Below, piece after piece: positions 31,651 to 43,029 of a stretch of 64,000 bases of DNA. Position 1 is the stretch's first letter. Each line of letters starts with the position of its first letter. The DNA lies in the NCBI GenBank assembly GCA_948567375.1, contig CAOYZS010000005.1, positions 434,001 through 498,000 on the forward strand, given 5' to 3'. Made by a program: the position numbers and the translations under genes. The stretch comes from Lunularia cruciata (taxonomy: Eukaryota; Streptophyta; Marchantiopsida; Lunulariales; Lunulariaceae). The notes beneath the pieces are model-generated. The model did no database searches, was not told the DNA's origin, and saw only the letters and a program-made list of their open reading frames with translations.

Positions 31651-33660
31651 TGTGACAACCTGGCAAATATCACTTTTGCGATAATCAAGTAAGTAAAGTT
31701 TGTTCCCGTAGAGATATAGTTCAGAATTTGTCAAATATAGTAACAATCTTAGTTCTTCTTGGTTGCGTCTTTAATCTCTCATGTAGAAACCACACCTAGA
31801 AAAGAGTAACAAGCACTGGCTCGCAATCTTGTCACGCAAAAATATCACACTTAATCACAAATCCATCAAATCTTTCCAAACATTCTTGATTGTGATGATT
31901 CAATCTCTCTTAAAAAATGGCACTTCACCACAAAACAACTTTACCTCAGTGTTGTGTTCCACCCCTCCATTGAAGGCACAACTTCCTCAATCAAAATTGC
32001 TTTGCATGAACTCAACGTTGCACTCACAAATGCAAAATACTACCAACACTACAATTCCTCTCAAATCTGTCAGGGCATTGCTCCGACTGCACTTCACTTA
32101 GGATCAAACACATAGAATGAAGATCAAGGCTACAGAATCCAACATCCAACAAGCAAACTAACTTGCATTTCAAAATTCTCTCAACACTCACAAACAAAGA
32201 CACATAGTTGATACTCAGAATTAAGCTCAAACGACGAGTACTACTTCACAATACTTTGCTTTATCTATTTTCAAGAAAATGAATACTAAACAACAACACA
32301 CTACGAATGCCTTCTTTAAATAAGCAAAGCACTTGATAGTTACCTAACTCCCTTAATTGCTTCCTAACTACCTCTAACAACATGCAGATCCAAAATGACA
32401 ACGCATTGCTTCATGTCTACCCTTCTAAATCTTGGATCTATTACTACTACGATACGATGTCTACCTCAATTTCTTCTTCTAATCCCAAAGTAACTTCACA
32501 GACTGCTCTATCCTCTGGTTTACCAACTACCAATTCTTCTACTAATTCTAACACCTCTTCTTCTTGATCTGCAATTAAACTCATAGGCAACCTACATACA
32601 TCTTCTTCTTGCAATCCATCTTTCTCTAGTGTCTCCAATATCAACTCCAAAGACATTTGTACTCCTACTTCTTTTACTTTGGTTTCTATTCTTACATCAT
32701 TCCAAAGTTTATGTACTCCTAACTTAACTAACTATAATCTAATCGTGATATTGTCTTCCACCTCCAATATCTTCCTATCCATACGAGTCCAAAGACTACT
32801 TAGTAATGCATTCAAGTCCTTATCCTTCACATTTCTTCTCCTCATCTCATGCACCAGCAACCTTAACTTGAGCAGCCTTATTTCTTCAATTCTTATACTG
32901 GCTTTAGTACTCAGCATTGCATTCATCTTCTCTACAATCTCCTTCAATGGCTTGAGCTTCATCCTTCTCTCATGTTCCCTATCCGCTTGCCAATCTTCTT
33001 GGTACATTGCCAGTTTGCTCTCAAACTCGGCCTTCACATTTTCTTTCTCCTTCTCTTTCTATACTATCTTCTCTTCTAGATTATGAATTAGTTCCCACAA
33101 TCTTTCTTCTTCTCTATACTACATTGTTAACTCTCTTTGCCAAAGTTGCATCTTCTCTTCTACACTCAACATTACTCAATGGAGTTCTTGCTCCTTCTTT
33201 GCTACCCTCACCGTGGCATAGATGACTTCTTGTGAATCAGAAAACTACTGCTTCAAGATTTCAAACTCAACTATTTGTCTTTCCATGTCTATAACATTCT
33301 ACTCTATCGTGTGATCTATACTTCCCACTTCTCTCTTTAAGTTTTCAATTATCTAATTCAGTACTACTGCATCTACATGCAATATCTCCCTTTCCTCCTC
33401 TCCTTGGATTATACTCTCCTTCAACTCCAAGTTTTCTACTTCTAACCGCTCCAATAGTTGCAACATAGTCTTTACCTTAGGATAATTTGGTTGCATCTCT
33501 TTTTGCTTCTTCTCCATCTTCATCAGCAACAAGTAGACAATCTCCCATAGATACTCCACCCCTCCAATCTGGTTCTCTTCTTCTTGTGGGCTTTCCTCAT
33601 CCTTCTTCTCTTCTTTGCCCAACATTTGCTTTCTCAGTCCGAGTTGTCTGATTGGAATTG
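31651..33660 (-). mobile_element. GL giant LTR, copy L9, 5'-truncated antisense
   Basis: Begins on the plus strand with TGTGACAACCTGG at 31651, a clean LTR end (CAGCT at 31646-31650 would be its TSD). It runs antisense through tail, coiled coil and hinge of the ORF to about 33660, then changes without an LTR start into plus-strand L8 tail. Its U3 and N-terminal ORF part and the second TSD are deleted. Confidence 0.8.
32447..33655 (-). pseudogene. LTR-encoded protein, hinge-to-tail part (L9)
   Basis: From about 33655 (SIPIRQLGLRKQM) through EKKQKEMQPNYPKVKTMLQL and the coiled coil (MYQEDWQADREHERRMKLKP, LLVHEMRRR) to the tail ending EEIEVDIVS with a stop at 32447. Stops and small frameshifts are present. 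It is intermediate in sequence between GL-1 and GL-2. Confidence 0.7.
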
Positions 33661-33957
33661 ATCTAGTGAAGTAGCTTTCTTTGAAAGATTTTGAATCATC
33701 ACAATCAAGATTGTTTGGAAAGATTTGATGGAAATGTTATTATGGGAGTTTAATTTGTGATGAGACTACAAATTAGTGCTTGTTACTCTCTCTTTGGGTG
33801 TGGTTTCTACCTGAGAGATTAAAGACACAACCAAGAAGAACTGAATTATTACTATTTGACTATGTATTTGACCATTTTTGACTCGTATCTTTGTGGGAAC
33901 AAACTTTACTTACTGATTACTGAAAAAGTGATACTTGTTGGGTTGTCACATGATTTT

Positions 33958-33975
33958 TGGCACCATTGCCGGGGA
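33958..33975 (+). other. Primer-binding site, tRNA-Asp
   Basis: TGGCACCATTGCCGGGGA, 7 bp after the LTR end, differs at two positions (both G-to-A) from the TGGCGCCGTTGCCGGGGA complement of plant tRNA-Asp. Best PBS in the window, and the key evidence for where the giant LTR ends. Confidence 0.9.
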
Positions 33976-34299
33976 TACAAATCTTGGGAGTGGAAGAAGA
34001 CGAGGTCAAATCTGAAATTGGGTGTCCAACCAATATGAATGTTTGCATAATTGAACAATGGGAAGAGAGTTTGTAAATGAACTTTGCATTGTGAAGAAGA
34101 AGAATGCCAAAAGAGCCAATTCACCAGAAACAAAGTTGAGAGAGAGGCATTGGATTTGGAACTTCTTTACAAAGTTCAAGAAGCCTTGAAGGACCTCAAG
34201 CAAAAGAAATGAGAGATCAGGTAGCAAGGCTACTTTGTGTCTCCAAATCCCAAGAAGATGCAAGTAGACAAACATATTCACTATGACCTAGTACATTGA

Positions 34300-35862
34300 C
34301 TTTTTCAAGAGCTATCCAGGGAGCCGGATTCATAAAAGAATTTATTCATGAAGACAACATGAATTTGGATAGAAGAAGAGTGTCAATAACTTCTACATAT
34401 GATTTCTTGACTTGTTCAAAGTGATCTTAAAGAGCCATCTAAAGATATTGAACCTCTATCTCCAACTCAAGTTGAAGTGGATTTACCAGCAAAAGAGCAA
34501 TCTGTCAACAAAGACTCCACTTTGAACTTGGTGAACCCTTGGACTGAATTTGACAAAAAATCACCATCCAATACCTTGAGTCCATCAAACCCTACATTAC
34601 CATAGCCTATTCCTCATAGTTACAAAATGACTTTGTTACCCATTAACCGACATGCCTATCAAAAGTATAAAGGGACGGAGCAAGATGAAGACCCGGATGA
34701 ATCATTGAAGAATTCAAAGTCATCTCCTTTGCCAATAAGGAGCATGACTCTGTTGACTGGTTGCAATTTTTCCAAGTCTACTTCAAAAGAAGCTCGGAGC
34801 TGGTATACACATGTAACCCAAAAGGGGTTTAGACCAGCCAATTGGTCAGACTTGTGGGACAACTTCTTGGAATGATTCCGGGAGGTCAATTATGATACAA
34901 TTGTCTCTTTGGCACTCAATGATCTAGACCAAGGGAAGTATGAGGAGATGAGAGACTACTCTGAGTGGTTCATGGCATTATTGAACCAAGTGCCAAAGCA
35001 ATCTGGTGTGGTGAGTTACTCTGATGCCCAAGCTATCACCTAGTTCCTTGGCAGATTGTCCCCAAAGCTTTGAATCTTTGCCAAGTAGAGAAATGTAACT
35101 TCCCTAAATAAAGTACTCAAACATGTTGCCCAACACGAGGCGGCTCACTCTCACTCTTTTGGTAACCAAAGAAATCAGGAGAAGAAAGGCAAGAAGCCTA
35201 GACAAAGAGCTTCTTGCACTTCTTTGAAAGGGTACTCCACATCTTCTAGCTCTTCTTCAAAAATTAAATAAGTCTCAAAGCCAAGAAGAATACAAAGGCA
35301 AGGAGGGAAGAAAGAATCAAAATCTCCAAAAAATCTATAAATAAAACTGATTGTAAGTTGGAGACTCTTATTAAAGAGTTTGCAGATTTCAAGATCCAAA
35401 TGATTGGGGTGAAGGATTGAAGGAAGCCTCCTTCATTTGGCAAACCAAATGTATGGTGCATTGCATGTGGAAAATCAGGCCATGCCAACATGGAGTGTTT
35501 GACCCAAACTACATTTCTCTTATAGCAAATCAATTGGGTTCCAAGATGGGACCAAAGTGAGGAAGAAGAGGCAATGTACCAAACCCAAGAGGTACAGCCT
35601 CAAGTGAGCGCATCATACCAAGGTCCAAAGTATGGGCCAAGGGAGTATAACAATAATAGTCCTCAAAGAAGACTACCAATGGGTGGCCAGAACAAGCCTC
35701 AAAATGTTGCATTGGGAGCATGTTACAATTGTGGCTCTATAGGCCATTGGTCTCCAAATTGCCTTGAGCTGAGGCGTCAAGTTGGGTATGTTCCACTTTG
35801 TGGAAATTGCAAAGGATTGGGCTACACTGGAAATTAATACCCTCAACCACCTAACCCAAAGC
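34300..35862 (+). pseudogene. gag (internal region 2)
   Basis: HAYQKYKGTEQDEDPDES (34640), RSWYTHVTQKGFRPANWSDL and LALNDLDQGKYEEMRDYSEW give the capsid-like part. The basic Ser/Lys-rich stretch near 35200 is followed by two CCHC knuckles: C-I-A-C-GKSGHANMEC near 35460 and CYNCGSIGHWSPNC near 35725, then CGNCKGLGYTGN. L10 interrupts it at 35863. Several stops. The frame at 35574-35837 is open for 87 codons. Confidence 0.82.
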
Positions 35863-36640
35863 TGTGACAACCCGGCAAATATCACTTTTGCGGTAATCAG
35901 GTAAATAAAGTTCGTTCCCGTAGAGATACGAGTCAGAAATGTCCAAATACAAAGCAAAGTAACACTTGCAGTTCTTCTTGAGGTCTTCTTTAGTCTCTCA
36001 AGTAGAAACCACACCTAGAAGAGAGTAACAAGCACTAACTTGCAGTCTTGTCACAAATTCACACTCCTTAATCACAACTCCATCAAATCTTTGCAAACAA
36101 TCTTGATTGTGATGATTCAGGCTCTCCCAAAAATGACACTTCACTGCAAAACGACTTTGCCTCAGAATTGTGTTCCACCCCTCCACTAAAGGCACAACTT
36201 CCTTGATCAAAATTGCTTCACATCAACCTTGCACTGCACTCACAAATGTAGAATACTACCAACACTACATTTCCTCTTAGATCTGTCAAGGCATTGCTTT
36301 GATTGCACTTCACTCAGGATCAAACACACAGAATGAAGATCAAGGCTGCGGAATCCAACATCCAACAAGCACATTGACTTGCACTTTGAATTTCTCCACA
36401 CACTCTCAAACACAAGTACAACATTGATACTCAAAATCAAGCTCAAGCAACGAGCACTACTTCACAACACTTCACTTTATCTATTCTTAGAATTATGAGT
36501 ATTGAACAACAATTCTTTGCGAATGCCACTCTTAAATAGTGAATCAATCAACAATTCTAACAACTATACTGTTCTATAACAACTCTTCTAACCTGCAGAT
36601 CCGAAATAACAATGCACCTCTTCATATCTCAAAATTGTTA

Positions 36641-39204
36641 CTACTCCAATCCGATGTCTACTTCTTCTTCAGCTTTCAAACCTGAACCCAAAGTTATTTT
36701 ACTTCCTACTACTCTATCCTCGGGTTTCACATCTTCTACTTCTTCTACCAGATCCAGCAATTCTTTTTCTTGATCTGAAATTGCACTAGTGGGTAACCCT
36801 TCTAAATCTTCATCTCTCAACCCACTCTTCTCCAATGTCTCCATCTCTAACTCAAAAGACATCTGCACTCCTATGTTATCTACTTCGGGTTTGGCTCTAA
36901 CATCCTTCCAAAGTTTTTCTATCTCCAATTTCACTATGTCTAATCTAATCGAAATATTGTCTTCTACCTCTAAGATCTTCCTATCTACACGAGTCCGGAG
37001 ACTTATCAGCAGTGCGTTCAAATTGGTATCTTTTGCTTGTCTTCACCTCGTCTCCTGCACCAACAACTTCAACTCGTGCAGCCTCATTTCTTCAATTCAA
37101 ACATTGGCTTCTATACTCAACATCATGTTCATCCTGAGGACTATCTCCTTCAACGGCTCCAATCTCATCTTCCGTACTTGCTCTCGATCTACAAGCCAAT
37201 CCTCCCTATACATTGCCAATTTTGCTTTGAATTCAACTTTCACTGTCTCCTTCTCCTTCTCCTTGTGTACAACCTTCTCCTCCTGATTACGAAGTAACTC
37301 TCGTAATCTCTCTTCTTCCGTTTATTGTGCTGCCAACTCTCTTTTCCAGAGTTGCTTCTTCTCCTCTATGCTCTCCATCACCCTATCGAGCTCTTGTTCC
37401 CTCTCTGCTACTCTCGCCATAGCATGGATAACTTCTACTCTTGAATCAGCAAACTGCTGCTTCAAGATTTCATACCCTGCTACTTGTCTCTCCCTTGCTA
37501 TGTCACTCTTCTTAACAAGATCTTCTCAATAACTCAGTTCTCTCTTCAGGTCTTCAATTACCTGAGTCTTCATTACTGCCTCCGCTTGCAGTACTTCCCT
37601 TTCCTCCTCACCTCGGGTTATACTCTTCTTCAACTTTGAGTTCTCTTCTTCTAATCAAGCTAAGACCTACAACACAGTCTTCACTTCCGGACACCTTGAT
37701 TGCATCTCCTTCTTCATGTGTTCTAACCTCACCAACAGAGGACACACCACCTCCCGCAAGTACTTGACTCTATCACTCGGGGTTACCTCTTCTTGCGTAG
37801 CAACTTCTGTTTGCACTTCTTGTTCATCCGATACTTGCCTTCTTCTCTGCAATCTTCGTATTGGCACTGACGCCAAGCTTCCCGAGCTTTCATTCACCTC
37901 TTCTTTCAAGTTACTCAGACCTGCATCACACTTTGCCTTGCGTCCCAAGTGAACTCTCCTCTGAACTGCAATCTTTTTCTCTTCTGCCTGGAGTACTTCA
38001 TCTTCCAACTTCGTGGTGTCCTCGGCTTTGATTTCTGCCTACACTTCTTCATCCTCCTCTGCAGCAGCTGGTACCAATGTCATTTCTCCACCCTCATCGC
38101 TGTCGCTACTTGTATTTCCACTTTGTAGTGTTAGCTCGGCCTCCTCCTCATGTTCCAAATCTTTGGACTTGCACTCGGCTTCACCTTTTGAGTCTTCATC
38201 TTCCGACTCGATCACCACCATTCCTTGCCTCGGGTTTCCTCTTTTGGTCTTCCACGGTTTTGTTGTATCTTCGGCTTTGCCCTGCCGACTTCTCTTCTTT
38301 GATTTTGGAGTACTCACTTCAATCTCCACATTCTTTCCCATCTTTTTGTAGTACTCGTCGGTGCTTTTAATTTGTAGGATGTACTGATGCTCCTCTATGT
38401 CAACTTCCCTTCTCAAATCAGGATGGAAATGCGACACTCTGCTAAGTTCAACAAATTCAACCCAAGGTAGAAATGAGCTACAAATGGTACGATGTAGTGT
38501 GGAGGCAATTTATCCCATAGATTCCACACCATTTGTTGCATTCTCCCATGGAAACACCTCACCCAATTGATCGGTTCTCTTGCAAACAATTTGTGAAAGA
38601 ACACTGCTTGGTGTTTCATCACATAGGTTGTTCTCTCCGGCTTTAGGATTGCCATCAAAGCACTCACAATTCCTCTCTTGACAGGGTCTTTGTAACTCTC
38701 CACTTTGTACCCATTCTTCATCCGCTTTGACGAGAATGCATCTCTCACTTCTTGGGTTTCTTGGGCTATCTCTCCCTTCCCCAAGAACGTGGCCCCCTGC
38801 TCCAAGCTTGCCTCCTTCCCGAGTACTAGTCTCCAATCCGACTCTGTCTAGCGAGCCGGATTTCCTCTCTTCCCTTCTTCCTCGGGTCCATCGAGACACT
38901 TGCTCTCGATGATCTCAGTCATGAAACCTGGAAAACTAACATTCCAGTTCCATGCCAAGAATGTAATCTGAAGTCGGCTCAAGACTTCTATTCTTGCGAT
39001 TACATCTAACCTCCAAATTGCATGATTCCTCATTGCAAATTTGGAGTTCTTCTTTCCTCCTCCCATCTCTCCTGCTTTCTCATTGTCTCTCGGTTTCACT
39101 CTTGCAACTTCTCCCTTACACACTAGCGCGTCTCCAACTCTATTTCCCTTCCCACGATCACCTGCAGGACGACTTCTCAACGGCGAAGGAAAATTGCTTG
39201 ACAT
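36641..39204 (-). pseudogene. LTR-encoded coiled-coil protein (L10, GL-1)
   Basis: ATG at 39204 (MSSNFPSPLRSRPAGD). N-terminal core largely readable: ITFLAWNWNVSFPGFMTEII, WRLVLGKEA, MKHQAVFFHKLFAREPINW, PPHYIVPFVAHFYLGLNLL. A TAG near 38848 replaces the Trp before TESDW. A short deletion (about 13 bp) near 38440, after NLAE, shifts the frame. After it the hinge, coiled coil and tail stay in one new frame down to the stop at 36641 (EEEVDIGLE), with a few stops (near 38040 and in the coiled coil). Against L12, I count roughly 14 differences in the first 118 residues. Confidence 0.85.
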
Positions 39205-39505
39205 TGCTTTGTCGTGAGCTCAATTTTTATAGAGTTGCGCTTTCTTCGTCTTTCTTCACTTTGAGTTTCTACTGAGAACTTCTGCATCACACCTCCTGCA
39301 TGCACCTGTCATTGTCAATCGTACTTTGTGCGTATGGGCTGCCGGTTTTTGAGCGGTCCCTTCTTGAATTTCTCGCCCCGATGAAAGGTTGTTACACAGA
39401 CTTTGCCTTGGGTTGAGCTCCCCCCGATACAAAGACTCCTTACTTCGGGTTGTATCCTGACAAGGCATTTCTGAGTACTTCACCTTATGACCCGAAGTCA
39501 CTTTA

Positions 39506-39525
39506 CTTCGGGTTTCATCCCGAAG
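39506..39525. repeat. Palindrome in U3 (CTTCGGG-N6-CCCGAAG), L10
   Basis: A 7-bp inverted repeat with a 6-nt spacer in the U3 upstream of the LTR ORF promoter. The same element lies at 48717-48736 (L12), and with one decayed arm in L13 (about 54169-54188), L6 and L7. Additional single CCCGAAG or CTTCGGG copies lie within 100 bp in each LTR, so this is a cluster. It could bind a factor or form a hairpin; unknown. Confidence 0.6.
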
Positions 39526-39627
39526 ACTCTTTTCTTTGCCTTCTTTGGCCATACAAGCGCAATCCGACTTCTCTATACACTTCTTCGTCTTTATTTTGAA
39601 AAAAAAACAAAAAATGTGGGCCCCACA

Positions 39628-40234
39628 AAAGCTATTGGTGAAGTATGTACAGATCCCAATTGAGTGCACTGCACTTCAATTGAAAAAAAATTGGGATACA
39701 AATGTAAATTATATCACTCTTGAGGAGGAGAGATCTCAAGAAGGGAGTCCATCTTTGGAAGGAGAATGGCCGGACCTCAGAATTTTGAAAGTTGAGACAT
39801 GCTCAAGAAAGAGGAAGCATGATCCCAAAGAAGTGAGCATAACTTCTTTGTCTTCACAAAAGGCAAAGAGGTTGCGCCCAAAAGCTATTCTTTTTGCGAA
39901 CAAGGAGAAAATTCTAGCCATAGCTAAAGCCAAGGCCTTGCAGAAAGAAATACAAGAGGTAATAGAACTAACTTGGGAGATGAGTTTGGAGGAAAGTACA
40001 AAGACAAAGACAAAGACAAAGCCTCTAGTGTTTCTGGCTGACATCAGAGCCAAAGTCAAGGACTTGATCCAAGCTGAAGTACGTAAACCTGAAGAACCTT
40101 GGGTCAAGTCCACCGGTCCTCCGATCACCATCATGAAGCGCCTTGAAGTCCAATTTGAACAAGGAGAGACTTCTAACCTGAAGTCAAAGGTGAAGAAGGT
40201 AAAGTTGGAGGAGTACCCCAATATGACATTGTGA
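39628..40234 (+). pseudogene. Gag-protease linker of internal region 2
   Basis: Open from L10 across to 40234: LLVKYVQIPIECTALQ, EEERSQEGSPSLEGEWPDL, KRLRPKAILFANKEKILAIA and KAKALQKEIQEV, then a KTKTKTK run coded by tandem CAAAGA units (about 39997-40021), ending VKKVKLEEYPNMTL. A charged, probably unstructured region between gag and protease. The first 30 codons of the open frame (39536-39627) come from antisense LTR sequence and are not part of the ancestral gene. Confidence 0.72.
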
Positions 40235-41080
40235 CAGATCTGGTGTCCATGCAGGCCAATGTCACATTCAAGGAGCTATGGGAGGACAACAAGCTATACA
40301 AGAAACAGTTGAGTTTGGCCCTCAAGAAAGTTAGGATGATGACTAAAAGAAGAGTTGTTGGCCATATATTGTATTGAGCAAGAAAATTTGGGATCCCCAA
40401 AGGGTATGCAAAGATCATGGGATGCATGATCACAACAATACTCATTGATTAAAGGACCGGTGTGAATGTCATGATAGAAGGTAGCACACAATAATTGGGT
40501 TATCACACATTTGAGCCTACATCCCAAATTCTGAAATTTGCGGATCAAACCAAGAGATGACCTTTGGGCATGTTGTCAAACATTACCACAATCATCAAAG
40601 GGTGCTCTTCAAGTTGAATTACATTATGTTGGGACCAAAATTGGTTACCCAATCTTGATAAGAAGATCATGGTTGTACAATGTCCAAGTTGTGGTGGATT
40701 GGCACCAGCAGAAGCTACATTTCATGGACATATTGTCTGAAGAATGGAAGCTGGTTTTTGTGAGTTGGATGAAGGTTCCCCACCTTGGGGAAACAAATTC
40801 ATTTGAAGACAAACATGAATCCAAAGATTCATTGTCTTTGTCTTTCAAAGACTCCAAAGAAGAAGTCCAAGTCAATTACTTGAAACGCTATGAGGTGGAG
40901 GTCAAAAAAGAAGCCATCACCTCAGGTAAAAATGATTTGGAGCAAGGGGATTTGACTGCTATTCAACTCAGATTAAGCCGATTCAGTCACGTTGAAGGAG
41001 TCATCAACCCCGATGACTGGCAAGATGTTGTCTTAGCCCAAGGAAAAATTTTAAAATTTTCAAAGATAGTCACTTTGGAG
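40235..41080 (+). pseudogene. Aspartic protease and PR-RT linker (internal region 2)
   Basis: RTGVNVMIEGST and LGYHTFEPTSQILKFADQTK near 40450-40550 mark the protease. The catalytic DGGS/DTG block is destroyed, as in internal region 1. YPILIRRSWLYNVQVVVDWH (40655-40710) is the LLGRPWL-type end. The open frame 40538-41134 then carries a conserved linker (LHFMDILSEEWK, EVQVNYLKRYEVEVK, TAIQLRLSRFSHVEGVINPD) joining the RT. Part of the frame is shifted relative to the protease core. Confidence 0.72.
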
Positions 41081-41880
41081 GAGTTGGCAGGATATACTGC
41101 CTTGTTTATAGAGTACCAAGATGTATTTTCCTAGTTGATTGATCAAATATTGGGTATTCCATGACAATTTGGAGAACATCAGATTGATGTGATTGAAGGT
41201 GCAGTTTTGGTTTGTCAAGGATAGTGCCGCTTGAACCCAAAGTACTCACTCTTGGTGAAAGATGAGATTGACAAGTACTTGAGGGCCGCAATTATTTTTC
41301 TAGTCTTAAATAGTGAGTGGGTTTCCCTTATTGTCATTATTCCAAAGAAGAAAACTAGAAAGATTTGTGAAGACTTTCTCAAGTTGAATGCAGTTATGAG
41401 GAAGGATCATCATCCCTTACCTTTTAACAATACAATTCTATGTTGGTTATCCTTGCTATAGCTTTCTTGATGGATTTTCAAGTTATAATCAAGTATCCAT
41501 TCAAGAAAAAGACAAGGATAAAACCACATTTGCTACCAATGGGGGCACTTTTGCTTACAATAAAATGCCCTTTGGGTTTTGTAATGCTTTCACTACTTTC
41601 CATTGGATGATGAATGCAATCTTCAAAGATTTTTTGCTTAAGTTTGTGGAAGTCTTCATTGGTGATTTTTTGTATGTTTGGATGAAGAGAAGTACATTTG
41701 GATTACCTTTGCTAAAATCTTGAAAGGTGCCAATCTATGGGCTTGTCATTATGCCCAAAGAAATGCTTCTTCACAATGAAGGTATTTTTTTTGGGGCATC
41801 GGGCCTCAAGTTGAGGTAATGGAGTCAATGTTGAGAAGGTGAAAGTTATCTCAGCTTTAGAATCCCCTAAAAACATTTAG
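41081..41880 (+). pseudogene. Reverse transcriptase (internal region 2)
   Basis: VTLEELAGYTALFIEYQDVF, QFGEHQIDVIEGA, LNPKYSLLVKDEIDKYLRA, LNSEWVSLIVIIPKKK and MRKDHHPLPF lead into the palm, then MPFGFCNAF-type sequence near 41570. The catalytic box reads FIGDF near 41664 in place of F-x-DD, so one catalytic Asp is Gly. Stops and frameshifts are present. Confidence 0.78.
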
Positions 41881-42131
41881 GAGTTGAGGGCTTTCTCGGG
41901 ATATTTCAGATACTACCGAGGATTTGTATCCAAACTATGTAGTGTTGGCTGCACCCCTTACAAAGCTTCTAAAGAAGTCAGAAGAATTCTTGTGGGAAGC
42001 AAAACAAGAGGAAGCTTTCAAAGTGTTGAAGAAGAAACTGGTTGAAGCACCAATTATGAGGCCAAATTGGGATGCCCCTTTTCATGTTTATGTGTACACT
42101 TCATCCATGGCAACCGGAGTCATCTTAAGTC
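41881..42131 (+). pseudogene. RT thumb and RNase H start (internal region 2), cut by G4
   Basis: DLYPNYVVLAAPLTKLLKKS, FLWEAKQEEAFKVLKKKLVE, then APIMRPNWDAPFHVYV and MATGVILS. It stops at the point where internal region 1 has a stop after the same motif, because the LTR of G4 begins at about 42132. The remainder of RNase H and all of the integrase are absent from the window. Confidence 0.75.
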
Positions 42132-42816
42132 TATAACACCCATTTGTGCATGTGTGTGGTATTGTGATATTAGCTTGGTATTACAAATACTTGAGAGATA
42201 TTATTTATATAGAGACAAAGGATGGTTCTACATTAGTCATGATTAGCTAAATTTAGTCATAGCTAAGATAGTGAGGACCTTACTTTAGAGGAAGTGGAAA
42301 AGATGAGCACCACAATTTTGGATTCTAATATATTGACTTGGTATTATTCCTAGGTGTTTTGGCTTTGAGGAAAGAGTTGAGACCTCTTGGGCTTACATGT
42401 CTTTTTGTTTTAGATTCTTCTATAGTCCAAGGATAGACCATGTGAAGGAATCCTTGACTTAGTGGGTGGATCAAGATAAGATCACATGCTTAGTGGAATA
42501 TACCTATGTGGATGGACATTCCTTTATAATTTTTGACTTTACTTGACCTTTAGCCTAGTAACTTGAGTTACTATGGTAAATAGTAACTTTAGTGCATAAC
42601 TATTTCACAAGTATATAAACAAGGGGTGAGTAGGTACTTATCATCCTTTCATTTGCAACTATCTCTCTCTCATTGAGTTCTCTACTCAGCAATGTCTTGT
42701 GTCTTGGAGTGTTAGCCTTGGAGGAGTATGATGGAATTGGGGTTCCTTGCCTTCTTAGTCCATGGTGCACTACCATAATAGCCATGGGAGGTTCATGCAA
42801 GACATGCCGGCTCACA
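42132..42816 (+). mobile_element. 5' LTR of retroelement G4
   Basis: Proposed from TATAACACCC (42132; a TGTAACACCC-like start with G-to-A) to GGCTCACA (42816), about 685 bp. A TATATAAA box lies at 42612-42619, and a PBS-like site starts 4 bp after the end. The left boundary coincides with the break in internal region 2. The matching 3' LTR is not in the window, so the ends cannot be confirmed by LTR-LTR alignment. Confidence 0.55.
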
Positions 42817-42820
42817 TTCT

Positions 42821-42838
42821 TGGTTTTGTTGCTAGGAC
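42821..42838 (+). other. Primer-binding site of G4 (decayed tRNA-Asp type)
   Basis: TGGTTTTGTTGCTAGGAC resembles the tRNA-Asp complement TGGCGCCGTTGCCGGGGA. The first half is mostly C/G-to-T changes and GTTGC plus GG are kept. Position right after a CACA LTR end supports the call. Confidence 0.5.
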
Positions 42839-43029
42839 CTTTCTAGAAGGCAAGATAATGTTCCGTGTTCTCCGTACAATTCTATATTAGACAGAAGGAG
42901 GTTGTGAGAGCTCACTTGGAAAAAATTTAGGGCAGGAGAGGGTTGAACTTATGTTAGAGAACTTGGACCCATTTTTATACCTTGTAGTTCAATTATGATG
43001 TCTTTGCGTTGATTTTGTACATATTGTAC
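42839..43029 (+). other. G4 leader, first part
   Basis: Leader after the PBS, cut at 43029 by insertion of L11 and resuming at 60798. No ORF, and I see no other motif. Confidence 0.5.

Larger units (their letters stand above)
30907..33950 (+). mobile_element. GL-2 LTR, copy L8, shared between two internal regions
   Basis: Starts TGTGGTACCCAC at 30907 after a polypurine tract and ends GGGTTGTCACA at 33950 before a tRNA-Asp PBS. It therefore works as 3' LTR for internal region 1 and 5' LTR for internal region 2. Its own sequence is 30907-31650 plus about 33663-33950. The middle is replaced by a truncated antisense LTR (L9). A single deletion spanning part of L9 and part of L8 explains the loss. 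Confidence 0.8.
35863..39627 (-). mobile_element. GL-1 solo LTR, copy L10
   Basis: On the plus strand it runs TGTGACAACCCGG (35863) to GGGCCCCACA (39627), 3765 bp. Perfect 5-bp TSD AAAGC at 35858-35862 and 39628-39632. It sits antisense between gag and protease of internal region 2. TATAAAAA box at 39224-39231 and promoter box at 36531-36538 (both minus) are intact. No internal retroviral genes. Confidence 0.95.
33951..42131 (+). mobile_element. Internal region 2 of a GL retrotransposon, split by L10
   Basis: PBS, gag, protease, RT and RNase H in order, with solo LTR L10 inserted antisense at 35863-39627. It stops inside RNase H at about 42131, where the LTR of element G4 begins; the rest may lie beyond the window. 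Same family as internal region 1 and somewhat better preserved in gag and the protease-RT linker. Confidence 0.87.

Noticed and set aside
42132-43029. Possible Ty1/copia solo LTR
   Set aside because: A PBS-like site follows at 42821 and the flank resumes after L11 as a gypsy-type gag/protease element, so a G4 5' LTR fits better. Left open because no second LTR is visible.
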